Below the pieces are notes generated by a model. That model made no database searches. It worked only from the letters and a program-made list of their open reading frames with translations, and was not told the origin of the DNA. From positions 1 through 32,650 of the forward strand of contig JAKFXY010000038.1 in NCBI GenBank assembly GCA_021731165.1: DNA of 32,650 nucleotides, given 5' to 3'. The translations under genes and the position numbers were made by a program. Of this stretch, positions 24,558 to 32,400 are shown piece by piece. The stretch is from Acidobacteriota bacterium. Lineage in GTDB: Bacteria > Acidobacteriota > Vicinamibacteria > Vicinamibacterales > UBA2999. Within the stretch, counting starts at the first letter, position 1. Every line of letters begins with the position of its first letter.

Positions 24558-25628
24558 GTGGTCCGCGTCCAGACGTTCTCGCTTTCTCTCCTGCTGGCAG
24601 CGGCTGTCTTCTTCGGCAGCGCCTGCGCACAGCCGGAAGCGCCGGCCCGCGACGTCACTGCATCCGCGGCGCACCTGATCGAGCGAAGTCACGAGACGAT
24701 GGGCACGCGGCTGGAGGTAAGCGCGTGGACGGATGGCGAGGACGGTGCGGCCTCGGCGTTCGACGCGGTCTTCCGCGAGTTCGACCGGCTCGATGCGCTC
24801 ATGAGCGTGTGGCAACCCGGCAGCGACATCGTCCGGCTCAACGAGGCCGCCGGCGATCACCCGGTACCGGTCAGCGCTGAGACGATTGAGGTCATCGCCG
24901 CGTCACGTCGGGTCAGCGACTGGACCGACGGCAAGTTCGACGTCACGTTTGCCGGGCTGTCCGGTCTCTGGAGGTTCGACCACCAGGACAAGAACAACCG
25001 TATCCCGGATCGCGCGGCCGTTACCGAACGGCTGCCGCTCATCGATTACCGGGACCTCGTCGTGGACACACAGGCCGGCACCGCGTTCCTGAGGCGGAAG
25101 GGCATGCGCGCGAACCTGGGCGGTGTCGGCAAGGGCTACGCGGTCGATCGCGCCGCGGACATCCTGCGCTCCAGGGGATTGCGCGATTTCATGATCCAGT
25201 TTGGCGGCGACCTCTACGTCGGCGGCCTGCGCGACGGCCGCCCATGGCGGCTCGGAGTGCGTGATCCGCGCGGCCCGAAGGACCGCAGCTTTGCCATGCT
25301 CGATCTGTCGGATGGAACCTTCAGCACATCCGGCGACTACGAGCGCTTCTTCATCGAGGACGGCCGCCGGTACCACCACATCATCGATCCCGACACGGGC
25401 GAGCCGGCGAACCTCTGCCGCAGCGTGACGATTGTGGCCAACCGGGCCTTGCTGGCCGACGCGATCGATACCGGCGTGTTCCTTCTGGGACCCGAAGCTG
25501 GCATGGCGCTCATCGAGAGGCTGCCGGATGTCGAGGGGGTGATCGTCACCGCAGAGAACAAGGTACTGGTGTCGTCGGGCCTCAGGAACCGGCTGACAGT
25601 CGTGGCCCCGCCAACTGACGCGCCATGA
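24558..25628 (+). CDS. apbE: FAD:protein FMN transferase (ApbE)
   Basis: 356 residues. An N-terminal signal with a possible lipobox (FFGSAC, Cys about 23) suggests a lipoprotein exported to the periplasm. The ApbE fold is shown by 'ETMGTRLEVSAW' (about 45-56), 'NLGGVGKGYAVDRAADIL', 'MIQFGGDLYVGG', 'STSGDYERFFIEDGRRYHHI' with 'IDPDTGEPAN', and the metal/catalytic region 'LLADAIDTGVFLLG'. ApbE splits FAD and links FMN covalently to a Ser/Thr of an FMN-binding protein. Exactly such a protein is encoded at 26565-27098, so this is the likely target. GTG 24558 is the first start after the broken MBL gene and gives a proper signal sequence. The last 47 bases overlap the 3' end of the polyferredoxin gene on the other strand. 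Confidence 0.93.
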   Translation: MVRVQTFSLSLLLAAAVFFGSACAQPEAPARDVTASAAHLIERSHETMGTRLEVSAWTDGEDGAASAFDAVFREFDRLDALMSVWQPGSDIVRLNEAAGDHPVPVSAETIEVIAASRRVSDWTDGKFDVTFAGLSGLWRFDHQDKNNRIPDRAAVTERLPLIDYRDLVVDTQAGTAFLRRKGMRANLGGVGKGYAVDRAADILRSRGLRDFMIQFGGDLYVGGLRDGRPWRLGVRDPRGPKDRSFAMLDLSDGTFSTSGDYERFFIEDGRRYHHIIDPDTGEPANLCRSVTIVANRALLADAIDTGVFLLGPEAGMALIERLPDVEGVIVTAENKVLVSSGLRNRLTVVAPPTDAP

Positions 25629-26568
25629 TCTCGCTCTTGCGACGGATGATGACCCAATGCGGGCACTTCTGTTCGTTGTTATAGAGGCGCTCGCAGTCGT
25701 CGCACCTCACGCACTCCGCCGCGATGATCTTCGGGCCGGCGATAGCGCCCCACTCGCAGGTCTTCTCACAGATCCGGCAGGTGCTGCACTCGGACCACCG
25801 CTTGATGCGAAACACGGTGAGGTTCGATAGCAGCCCGAGAAACGCACCGACAGGACACAGAAACCTGCAGTACAGATTGCGGATGAAAAGCGTGCCCGTC
25901 AGCAGCACCCCGAGACCTATCCACTCGCCACCGGATGCCTCGCCGGTGAACATCCAAAATGGCTCGACGTACCGATAGACCAGGATGTTCCTGGTGGTGA
26001 GGTAGTAGGCGATCGCTCCGATCAGGATGCCGTACTTGATGTACGACGCGCGGCGTTCGACGGTACGCGGCACGTCGTAGCGAAAGCGCTTCGGAACGAC
26101 GTAGTCCAGCAACTGGGTCATCGATCCGAACGCGCAGACGCGACCGCAGTACAGCCGTCCCCACAGGATCGTCGAGACGACCGTAAAGATGGCAAAGGCG
26201 TACCAGCCCATGCTGAACTGAAGGATCGGCAGATTCAGCGTCAGAAGGCTGAAGATGTTCGTGATGGAGATGAGCTGGCTCTTGTAGATGCCGAGGTAGC
26301 CGACGGCGGCGAGAAGCGTCACGAGCTTGAGCCGTTCGCTCTTGCGGAAGAACCCGACGAGCGCGAGCGCGGCAAATGCGGTGAGGGCTGCAATCTCCGG
26401 CGCCTGTGCCGCAAGGCTCGACGTCCATGCCGGCACGTCCTCCCGCTCGTCGCCGAAATCCCATTCAGCCGCCGCTCCCGTTGCCGGGGGCTGTTCCTGC
26501 GCGCGTGATTCCGCGGCGGCCAGAACGAGCACGACGAGCGCGAGCCCGGTCAGGACTCTGGACGTCAC
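25582..26568 (-). CDS. NosR-C/NapH-like membrane polyferredoxin
   Basis: 328 residues. A signal-like N-terminus (about 5-23) precedes several TM helices (from about 55). Two cytoplasmic CxxxC loops follow in the NosR/NapH manner, 'YCGRVCAFGS' and 'YCRFLCPVGAF'. Two 4Fe-4S sites come next: 'CSTCRICEKTC' and 'CVRCDDCERLYNNEQKCP'. The second is very close to the NosR C-terminal form (C..C..C, seven residues, CP). In NosR this part follows an N-terminal FMN-binding domain; here that domain is a separate gene just upstream, overlapping by four bases (GTGA), so translation is coupled. It probably passes electrons across the membrane between the quinone pool and the periplasmic flavin. In the first ferredoxin site the usual Pro after the last Cys is Glu. 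No nosZ is present, so the electron acceptor is unknown. Confidence 0.85.
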   Translation of the reverse strand: MTSRVLTGLALVVLVLAAAESRAQEQPPATGAAAEWDFGDEREDVPAWTSSLAAQAPEIAALTAFAALALVGFFRKSERLKLVTLLAAVGYLGIYKSQLISITNIFSLLTLNLPILQFSMGWYAFAIFTVVSTILWGRLYCGRVCAFGSMTQLLDYVVPKRFRYDVPRTVERRASYIKYGILIGAIAYYLTTRNILVYRYVEPFWMFTGEASGGEWIGLGVLLTGTLFIRNLYCRFLCPVGAFLGLLSNLTVFRIKRWSECSTCRICEKTCEWGAIAGPKIIAAECVRCDDCERLYNNEQKCPHWVIIRRKSEIMARQLAGPRLSAGS

Positions 26569-27098
26569 TTCCCCGCCTCGGGCGTCAGGTATTCCCTGGC
26601 GACCCGGCGGGCGCTGTTCCTGATCGCTCGGCTGGCACTGGTGACGCTGATGGTCGCCCTGGAAATGGCGTCGACGTCCTCGCCGTACTTGAATCCGTCG
26701 CGGATGTTCTTGCCCTTGAACTGGTTCACGAAGCCGGCGGTGTCCACCGAGAAATTGCCGTACGGCTCGCGGTGCTCGGTGACGATCGCCCCCGCCAGTA
26801 TGCCCACGGTGTCCATGCCCACCAGAATCTTGATGGGGCCGTCATAGGCCCGCTCCAGCGGGACGAGTTCGGTGGTCCAAAACGCGTACCCGCCGACCCT
26901 GCGCCCGCCGCGGCCATCGGGCACATAGACCTTGTAGTGGGGAGGATTGCCTTCCTTCGGCGAGAACGCGCTCGCGTCAGGAAACAGCGCCTTCAGCTGC
27001 GACTGGAGCTTGGCGTCAGCGGGGCCCTGCCCCGTCATGACGACCGCCCAGGCCAGAGCGAACACGAGCGCGAGTCCGGCGATCCTGGTTACTGGCAC
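26565..27098 (-). CDS. FMN-binding domain protein, probable flavinylated electron carrier
   Basis: 177 residues. A signal peptide or membrane anchor (about 5-23, IAGLALVFALAWAVVMTG) precedes an FMN_bind (PF04205) domain, seen in 'GGYAFWTTELVPLERAYDGPIKILVGMD', 'GAIVTEHREPYG' and 'DAISRATISVTSASRAI'. The FMN is normally attached to the last residue of SGAT/TGAT; here the motif reads SRAT, with Thr149 as the likely acceptor and Arg replacing the Gly. Its partners are the ApbE at 24558 and the polyferredoxin gene whose start overlaps its stop. The three together look like a split NosR. GTG 27098 is chosen because GAGGA lies about four bases upstream and it gives a clean signal peptide; ATG 27116 is in frame but has no spaced ribosome site. 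It follows the subunit IV gene by 96 bases and may still be in the same transcript. Confidence 0.88.
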   Translation of the reverse strand: MPVTRIAGLALVFALAWAVVMTGQGPADAKLQSQLKALFPDASAFSPKEGNPPHYKVYVPDGRGGRRVGGYAFWTTELVPLERAYDGPIKILVGMDTVGILAGAIVTEHREPYGNFSVDTAGFVNQFKGKNIRDGFKYGEDVDAISRATISVTSASRAIRNSARRVAREYLTPEAGK

Positions 27099-27154
27099 GT
27101 CTTCCTCGGCCACCATCTTTCCGTAAGTCGGCCGGGAGGGCAAGCTGAAGGTGA

Positions 27155-27168
27155 CGCGTGGCCACGCG
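27155..27168. promoter_or_regulatory. Perfect 14-base palindrome between oxidase and FMN-protein genes
   Basis: CGCGTGGCCACGCG (27155-27168) is its own reverse complement. It lies in the only gap of note in this operon (27099-27194), where it could be a regulator site or a weak RNA hairpin. A chance palindrome in GC-rich DNA cannot be excluded. Confidence 0.25.
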
Positions 27169-27194
27169 CGGTGGGACCTCTTCGGAGCGCTGGG

Positions 27195-27587
27195 TCAGTG
27201 CCCGGGCGATGTCGAGGGTGCCGTTTCGCCCGCCCCCTGGCGGGCCGGTGCCGGCGGACTGATCGTGACCTGGGTGCCGGCTCCTGCCGTGCCGCGCGGC
27301 GACGCGAACCATCCGCGCGACAGGTAATCGGTCATCGTCAGCGCCAGCAAGATTACGAGGAAGAAGAAGGCCATCCCCACCACCATCTTCGTGAGACGGC
27401 TGCTGTACTTCACGTGCATGAAAAACAGGATGACGAGCGTCGCCTTCGTGAGCGCGATGCCGATCGCCACGGGGAAATTCAACGACCCGAGGTTGATGAA
27501 CGCCACCGCGACGGTGACGAGCGTCAGCACCATCAGCGCGCCGAAGATGGCGTAGTAAGTGCTCTTGGGAGAAACGTGTCCTGACAT
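27195..27587 (-). CDS. ctaF: Cytochrome c oxidase subunit IV (prokaryotic type)
   Basis: 130 residues with three TM helices (about 12-33, 40-60 and 69-89), matching the small subunit IV of bacterial caa3 and quinol oxidases. The family pattern is 'YYAIFGALMVLTLVTVAVAF', 'ALTKATLVILFFMHVKYSS' and 'LALTMTDYLSRGW'. The 'FMHVKYS' string at the end of TM2 is characteristic. The C-terminal 35 residues are Pro/Ala/Thr-rich and not part of the fold. It starts three bases after the subunit III stop and so is read from the same message. It is a structural subunit; it carries no redox centre. Confidence 0.9.
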   Translation of the reverse strand: MSGHVSPKSTYYAIFGALMVLTLVTVAVAFINLGSLNFPVAIGIALTKATLVILFFMHVKYSSRLTKMVVGMAFFFLVILLALTMTDYLSRGWFASPRGTAGAGTQVTISPPAPARQGAGETAPSTSPGH

Positions 27588-27590
27588 GGC

Positions 27591-28289
27591 TTACTGGTAG
27601 TGACCGGCTCTGTCCACGAGGTACAGCAGCGGGAACAGGAAGATCCAGACAATGTCCACGAAGTGCCAGTAGAGACCAGACATCTCCACCGGCGTGTACC
27701 ACTCCGGTGAGAACCGCCCCTTCCACGCCATCCACGTAATCACGCTCATCAACCCGAAGCCAATGATCATGTGCAGTGCGTGCAGGCCGGTCATGCAGAA
27801 ATAGAGCGAGAGGAAGATCTGCACCTGATCGGCGTGGGCACCTTCGAAGTGGAAGTTGGCCCCTGGGATGTGGCCCAGATCGTACTTGTGCTTGTATTCG
27901 AAGAACTTGACGACGAGGAACGTCAGGCCGAGCGCCATCGTCAGGAGGAGCCAGTTGACCGTGGCCATCCGCTTGCCGGTCTGCGCGGACCGCACGCCGA
28001 ATGCCATCGTCAAGCTGCTGGCGATCAGGACGACCGTGTTCAGGCCTCCCAGGCGGATGTCCAGTTCGCGGCTGCCCTCGGCCCAGGCTTCCGGATACCA
28101 GACGCGGTACAGCATGTAGGCCATGAACAGGCCGCCGAAGAACATTACCTCGGTAACCAGGAAGATCCACATGCCGAGCGTCGCCGCCTCGGCCTGCTGC
28201 TCCATCGTCTCGAAATGGTGCTGGTGCGCCGGGTGGTGCGCGTGTGCGTGGCCGTGGTCGGCGGCGTGAGCGACGAGTGCGTCAGGCAA
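27591..28289 (-). CDS. ctaE: Cytochrome c oxidase subunit III
   Basis: 232 residues. The hydrophobic core is typical of subunit III: '[21 protein letters not shown]' (first TM after a soluble N-terminus), '[17 protein letters not shown]' (the conserved TGLHaLHm motif) and the end '[20 protein letters not shown]'. It is an integral membrane subunit that stabilises subunit I. The N-terminus is unusually rich in histidine (about residues 8-25, [18 protein letters not shown]). TTG 28289 is the start: GGGAG lies seven bases before it, and it overlaps the subunit I stop by eight bases. The same frame is open further upstream, but that part is a shadow of subunit I. Confidence 0.92.
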   Translation of the reverse strand: MPDALVAHAADHGHAHAHHPAHQHHFETMEQQAEAATLGMWIFLVTEVMFFGGLFMAYMLYRVWYPEAWAEGSRELDIRLGGLNTVVLIASSLTMAFGVRSAQTGKRMATVNWLLLTMALGLTFLVVKFFEYKHKYDLGHIPGANFHFEGAHADQVQIFLSLYFCMTGLHALHMIIGFGLMSVITWMAWKGRFSPEWYTPVEMSGLYWHFVDIVWIFLFPLLYLVDRAGHYQ

Positions 28290-29898
28290 CCTTGATCTCC
28301 CGCTTCGAATACTCGTACGCGCCCTCGGTAACGACCGGGGTCTCCCGGAAATTCTCCGGCAGCGGCGGCGATTGCGTCGTCCACTCGAGACCCGTGGCAA
28401 GCCACGGGTTCGCACCCGCTGGCGCCCCCTTGAAGAATGAATAGGTCAAGTAGATCAGGGTCAGGGAGTAACCCACTCCCAACACCATGGCGCCCGCCGA
28501 CGACATCACGTTGAGCACCTGGAACTCCGGAGGGTACATGTGGTACCGGCGCGGCATGCCCAGGTAGCCCAGGATGAACTGCGGGAAGAACGTGAGGTTG
28601 AAGCCGACGAACACCAGCAGGGCCGACAGCGACGCGAGCATGTCGTTGTACATCCGGCCGGTCATCTTTGGCCACCAGTAGTGGAGGCCGGCAAAGTAGC
28701 CCATGATGGCGCCGCCCACCATGATGTAGTGGAAATGCGCGACCACGAAGTAAGTGTCGTGGATGTGGACGTCAACGCCGAGGGAGGCCGTGAACAGCCC
28801 GGTGAGGCCGCCCACGAGGAAAAGTCCCATGAAGCCCAGCACCCACATCATCGGAGCCTTCCACCAGATGGCGCCGCGGTACAGGGTGGCCGTCCAGTTG
28901 AAGGTCTTCACCGCCGAGGGCACGGCCACGGCGTAGGTGAGGAAGGAAAAGACCATCGCGGAGTACGGTGAGATGCCGGCCACGAACAGGTGGTGCGCCC
29001 AGACGAGGAAGCCGAACACCGCAATCGCCAGGCTCGAGAACGCCACGAAGGAATAGCCGAACACCTGCTTACGCGAGAAGCAGGCGATGACCTCGCTGAT
29101 GGCGCCCATCGGCGGCAGAATCATGATGTACACCGCGGGGTGCGAGTAGAACCAGAAGAGATGCTGAAAGAGCACCGGGTCGCCGCCGAGGGCCGGGTTG
29201 AAGATGCCAAGGCCGGCAACGCGCTCGAGGAAGAGCATCAGCACCGTGATCGCCACCACCGGCGTCCCGAGAATCTGCACGAGGCTGGTGGCGTACAGCG
29301 CCCACACGAACAGCGGCAAACGGAACCAGGTCAGCCCGGGCGCTCGCATCCGGTGGATCGTGACCATGAAATTCAGGCCGGTGAGAATCGACGAGAAGCC
29401 CGCGATGAACACGCCGAGGCCGGTTGCCGCGACATGCGACGGCGAGCCCTGCGTGCTGTACGGCGGGTAGAAGGTCCACCCCGTGTCCACGCCGCCGGCC
29501 ACGAGCGCATAGATGGTGAACAGGAAGCCCACCACGAAGATGTACCAACTCAGCAGATTGATCTTCGGAAAGGCGACGTCCTTGGCGCCGAGCTGCAGCG
29601 GCAGAATCATGTTGCCGAGGATGGCTGGCACCGCGGGGATCAGCACGAAGAACACCATCGCCACGCCGTGCATGGTGAACAGGCGGTTGTAGGTGTCGCT
29701 CGACACCAGATCGCCCCCGGGCGTGGTCAGCTCCAGTCGAATGAGGGCCGCGAACACCGCGCCAAAGAGAAACGCGAACGTGACGACGATCATGTACATC
29801 AGGCCGATGCGCTTGTGGTCCTTGGTGAGGAGCCAGGAGGCGACCGTCGTCTTGACGTTCAGGTAGTTCACAGGTGAGGGTGCCGCGAGTGTCGTCAT
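28282..29898 (-). CDS. ctaD: Cytochrome c oxidase subunit I (A2-type heme-copper oxidase)
   Basis: 538 residues with twelve or more TM helices and all metal ligands: His77 (HGV, heme a), His253-Tyr257 (HPAVY, CuB and the cross-linked Tyr), His302-His303 (CuB), His388 (heme a3) and His390 (heme a) in '[11 protein letters not shown]'. Proton channels: the D-channel entrance Asp107 and Asn96 ('[13 protein letters not shown]') and the K-channel Lys331 ('PSAVKTFNW') are kept. The tail of the D channel is the A2 kind, because the Glu before Val-Tyr in HPEVY is Ala and the YS pair precedes the His (FYSHPAVY). It reduces O2 to water while pumping protons. It overlaps subunit II by four bases (ATGA) and is translationally coupled. 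The C-terminal tail (about 505-538) is soluble. Confidence 0.97.
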   Translation of the reverse strand: MTTLAAPSPVNYLNVKTTVASWLLTKDHKRIGLMYMIVVTFAFLFGAVFAALIRLELTTPGGDLVSSDTYNRLFTMHGVAMVFFVLIPAVPAILGNMILPLQLGAKDVAFPKINLLSWYIFVVGFLFTIYALVAGGVDTGWTFYPPYSTQGSPSHVAATGLGVFIAGFSSILTGLNFMVTIHRMRAPGLTWFRLPLFVWALYATSLVQILGTPVVAITVLMLFLERVAGLGIFNPALGGDPVLFQHLFWFYSHPAVYIMILPPMGAISEVIACFSRKQVFGYSFVAFSSLAIAVFGFLVWAHHLFVAGISPYSAMVFSFLTYAVAVPSAVKTFNWTATLYRGAIWWKAPMMWVLGFMGLFLVGGLTGLFTASLGVDVHIHDTYFVVAHFHYIMVGGAIMGYFAGLHYWWPKMTGRMYNDMLASLSALLVFVGFNLTFFPQFILGYLGMPRRYHMYPPEFQVLNVMSSAGAMVLGVGYSLTLIYLTYSFFKGAPAGANPWLATGLEWTTQSPPLPENFRETPVVTEGAYEYSKREIKVA

Positions 29899-30935
29899 TG
29901 CGTCCTGCCTTCGTTCCGCTGCTCAATCGCGCCGGCCGGCGCCGCGACCGGTGCGGCGCCTGGGGCGGCGTCGGGAGCGACACGGGCCTGCGCTGTGCCT
30001 TCCGAGCCCGACAGCGACTTCACGTACTCGATCAGGCTCATCACGCCCTCCTCGTTGACGAGGCCCTGGAAGGTCGGCATCAACGGCTGGTAGCCGGCCA
30101 CCAGCTTCATCTGGGGGGTGAGAATCGACTCACGGACATAGCTTTCATCAACCGTCACCGTCCGGCCGTCCGACAGCGTAACGGTAGAGCCGAACACGCC
30201 TGACAGCGAGGGACCACGACCCGTCCCGTTGGTCAGGTGGCACGTCGTGCACGCAAGCTGTTGAAAGAGCTGCTCTCCGCGTGCCTGCATGGATCCGCCC
30301 GTGATGCCGCCGTCTGTCAGCCATGCCTGGTAATCGTTCGGCTCCATGACGTAGACCGTGCCGATCATCCCTGAATGGCGCGTGCCGCAGTATTCGGCAC
30401 AGAACAGATGGTATTCGCCGGTCTTGGTGGCCGTGAACCAGATCGAACTGTAGCGCCCGGGGATTGCATCCGCCTTCACACGGAAGGCCGGGATGTATAG
30501 ATCGTGGAGCACGTCCTCGGAGGTAAACGTCACCTTCACGGGACGACCGAGCGGTACGTGGAGCGCGTTGATCTCACGCTGGCCATCGGCGTGCTGAAAA
30601 CGCCACATCCACCGCTTGCCGGTTGAATAGATCTCGAGCGTCTGATCCGGCGGCCTGATGATCTGGAAAAACACGACCGTTGACCAGACAAAGATCACAA
30701 TCGCCACCAGGAAGGGGATGATCGACCAACCGATCTCGAGCGGCACGGAGCCGGTAATCGGCGCGCCCACCTTCAGCCCGGTGTCGTCGCGGTACTTGAT
30801 CGCGAAATAGATCACCAGGGCCGAGACGAGCAGCGCAAAGAACGCCGTGACGGCCAGGATGAAGAAGTACAGGTTATCCACGGCCGGGGCCAGAGTGGAT
30901 GCCTGTTCGGGGAAGAGCGGGATTCCAGACAGCAT
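29895..30935 (-). CDS. ctaC: Cytochrome c oxidase subunit II with fused cytochrome c (caa3 type)
   Basis: 346 residues. Two TM helices (about 20-46 and 68-90) anchor a periplasmic cupredoxin domain with a complete CuA site: His144, Cys179, Glu181, Cys183, His187 and Met190, in '[12 protein letters not shown]'. A class I cytochrome c domain follows (about 213-315), with the heme-binding CTTCH (Cys229, Cys232, His233) and the distal Met in 'PLMPTFQG'. This is the caa3 layout: electrons enter from the cytochrome c domain to CuA and on to subunit I. The last 30 residues are Ala/Pro-rich and flexible. ATG 30935 is five bases after the SCO stop and opens with the family's N-terminus; the frame is open further upstream, but that stretch is antiphase to the SCO gene. 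No strong ribosome site is seen. Confidence 0.95.
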   Translation of the reverse strand: MLSGIPLFPEQASTLAPAVDNLYFFILAVTAFFALLVSALVIYFAIKYRDDTGLKVGAPITGSVPLEIGWSIIPFLVAIVIFVWSTVVFFQIIRPPDQTLEIYSTGKRWMWRFQHADGQREINALHVPLGRPVKVTFTSEDVLHDLYIPAFRVKADAIPGRYSSIWFTATKTGEYHLFCAEYCGTRHSGMIGTVYVMEPNDYQAWLTDGGITGGSMQARGEQLFQQLACTTCHLTNGTGRGPSLSGVFGSTVTLSDGRTVTVDESYVRESILTPQMKLVAGYQPLMPTFQGLVNEEGVMSLIEYVKSLSGSEGTAQARVAPDAAPGAAPVAAPAGAIEQRNEGRTQ

Positions 30936-30940
30936 AACGG

Positions 30941-31876
30941 TTAGGCGCGGCCCTCCAGGGGCGACGCGTGCGGGCGAGGGCGCCGCATCAGCAACATGAA
31001 ACCCACGATGCCGGCGACCGTGAGAACGCCGACAAGCCGGATCAAGTTCATTACGATCACACCGTAGCGGCCGCTTTCCGGGTCGTAGTGGAAGCAGTAC
31101 AGCAGCAGTTCGTCGATCGGCGATCCGATGTGCCCCTGTCCTGATTCCACCAGCGCCATCCGCAGCTCTCGCGGTGAATACTCGACGCCGTAGAAATACC
31201 GGGCGAACCGCCCCTCCGGCGTCATCACGAGCAGGCCGCTGACGTGCGCGAACTGCTGCGTCGCCTCGTCCCACTGATAGCTGAAGCCGGCGGCGGAGGT
31301 CACGCGCTTGATCGTCGCCTCGTCGCCCGTCAGGAAATGCCAGGCGGGCGCCGTGTGCTCGACCGACCAGTACTTGAGGTGCGTACGCTTCTTGTCGGCG
31401 GCCGTGGCGGGCGTATCGCGCGGGTCGAAGCTGACAAGGACGACGTCGAAGTCCTCGCCGGGTTCGAACGGCAGCGCCTTGAGGGAGCTCGAGATGCCGT
31501 TCATCACCTGCGTGCAGAGCATTGGGCACTGGTAGTACACGAATGCGAGCACGACCGGCTTCGTTCCGCCGAAATACTCACCGAGCGTCACGGCTCGGCC
31601 GCTGTCGTCCTTGAAGGCGGCGTCGAGCGGAATCTGATCGTTGAGCCGCTGCTTGAACGTGACTTCTTTGAGCACCGCGGGCGTATTGCCGGCAGGTGTC
31701 AGCGGCGCTTCACCGAAGCCGGTGAGGAAATTCGGCTGTTGCGCCAGGGCTTCACGGACACCAAGGCCCACGGGAAGAGGCCCAAGGCAGGCCACCCAAA
31801 ACGCGGCAACGAGCACACGTCGTCTCCGTTGCGTCCCGGGCCTTGCGCGTTGCGCCTTGAGCCTTGTCCCTGTCAC
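30941..31876 (-). CDS. SCO1/SenC copper chaperone for CuA assembly
   Basis: 311 residues. A basic, Arg-rich N-terminus and a hydrophobic stretch (about 21-45) form a signal or anchor. A thioredoxin-fold SCO domain follows (about 70-230), with the copper ligands Cys117 and Cys121 (CPMLC) and His211 (FAHVSG). A C-terminal TM helix (about 275-298, 'LIRLVGVLTVAGIVGFMLLM') is present, which many SCO proteins lack. SCO loads copper into the CuA site of subunit II, encoded next. GTG 31876 overlaps the previous stop in GTGA, which supports coupling; an internal GTG at 31816 has GGAG seven bases upstream and is an alternative that would remove the basic region. Confidence 0.92.
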   Translation of the reverse strand: MTGTRLKAQRARPGTQRRRRVLVAAFWVACLGPLPVGLGVREALAQQPNFLTGFGEAPLTPAGNTPAVLKEVTFKQRLNDQIPLDAAFKDDSGRAVTLGEYFGGTKPVVLAFVYYQCPMLCTQVMNGISSSLKALPFEPGEDFDVVLVSFDPRDTPATAADKKRTHLKYWSVEHTAPAWHFLTGDEATIKRVTSAAGFSYQWDEATQQFAHVSGLLVMTPEGRFARYFYGVEYSPRELRMALVESGQGHIGSPIDELLLYCFHYDPESGRYGVIVMNLIRLVGVLTVAGIVGFMLLMRRPRPHASPLEGRA

Positions 31877-32400
31877 TGTCTTCGTCTTTCCATGACTCGT
31901 CCGGCGCTCGAATCCGACGCGAACAGGCCAGGCGTCTCCGGCGTCAACCCGGGCTCCTGGGCGCGGGCCGGCAGGCCGCGCTCGAGGCTGAGCCGCATCG
32001 CCTGATCAATCGGGATGCGTACGGTGCCGGCGGCTTTATCCGCCCAGCCGTAGCCGTGGAGCACCATCTCTTCCTTCACGCGGAACTCGTAGATCTCGTT
32101 TCGTGGAAACTGCTGCAGCCGCGGCTGCGCCGGTAATGCGGGGTCGACGTTAGAGGCCAACGGGTAGCGCGGCGCCGACCGCTCCATGGCCTGATCCTTC
32201 AGCATCGAGTACATGAATCCCAGGCCGACGTGGATCACCACGGCCGAGACCGTCAGCCAGAAGCCGAACTTGACGATCGTCCAGACACTCGCGTCCGTGT
32301 GCTCATAACCGGCGCCGGGCGGTGTCTCAAAATACTGCGCGTCCGCGCCATGAAAGTCGGCCGGGTCGTTCGGCCGATGCGCGATGTCGTGGTGCGCCAT
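31873..32400 (-). CDS. Small one-TM protein of the ACIII/oxidase locus
   Basis: 175 residues with one TM helix (about 37-58, FGFWLTVSAVVIHVGLGFMY) and a soluble C-terminal half. The soluble part has a pattern I recognise from small proteins in ACIII/caa3 loci of Acidobacteriota and related phyla: 'PRLQQFPRNEIYEFRVKEE', then 'LHGYGWADKAAGTVRIPIDQAM' and 'LERGLPAR'. No function is established; its conserved place between the ACIII and SCO genes points to assembly or a structural role in the complex (inference). ATG 32400 is firm: GGGAGG lies six bases upstream, and it shares one base with the actF stop (TGATG). An open frame continues further upstream but is a shadow of actF. Confidence 0.75.
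   Translation of the reverse strand: MAHHDIAHRPNDPADFHGADAQYFETPPGAGYEHTDASVWTIVKFGFWLTVSAVVIHVGLGFMYSMLKDQAMERSAPRYPLASNVDPALPAQPRLQQFPRNEIYEFRVKEEMVLHGYGWADKAAGTVRIPIDQAMRLSLERGLPARAQEPGLTPETPGLFASDSSAGRVMERRRQ

Noticed and set aside
28290-28415. N-terminal extension of oxidase subunit III
   Set aside because: The extension is an Arg-rich shadow of the end of subunit I; TTG 28289 has a well-placed GGGAG.
29069-29983. Open frame on - overlapping the start of oxidase subunit I
   Set aside because: Same strand but a different frame from the oxidase; His/Arg/Ala-rich shadow without a domain.
30936-31529. N-terminal extension of oxidase subunit II
   Set aside because: This stretch is out of phase with, and fully inside, the SCO gene; subunit II family members begin at the ATG at 30935.
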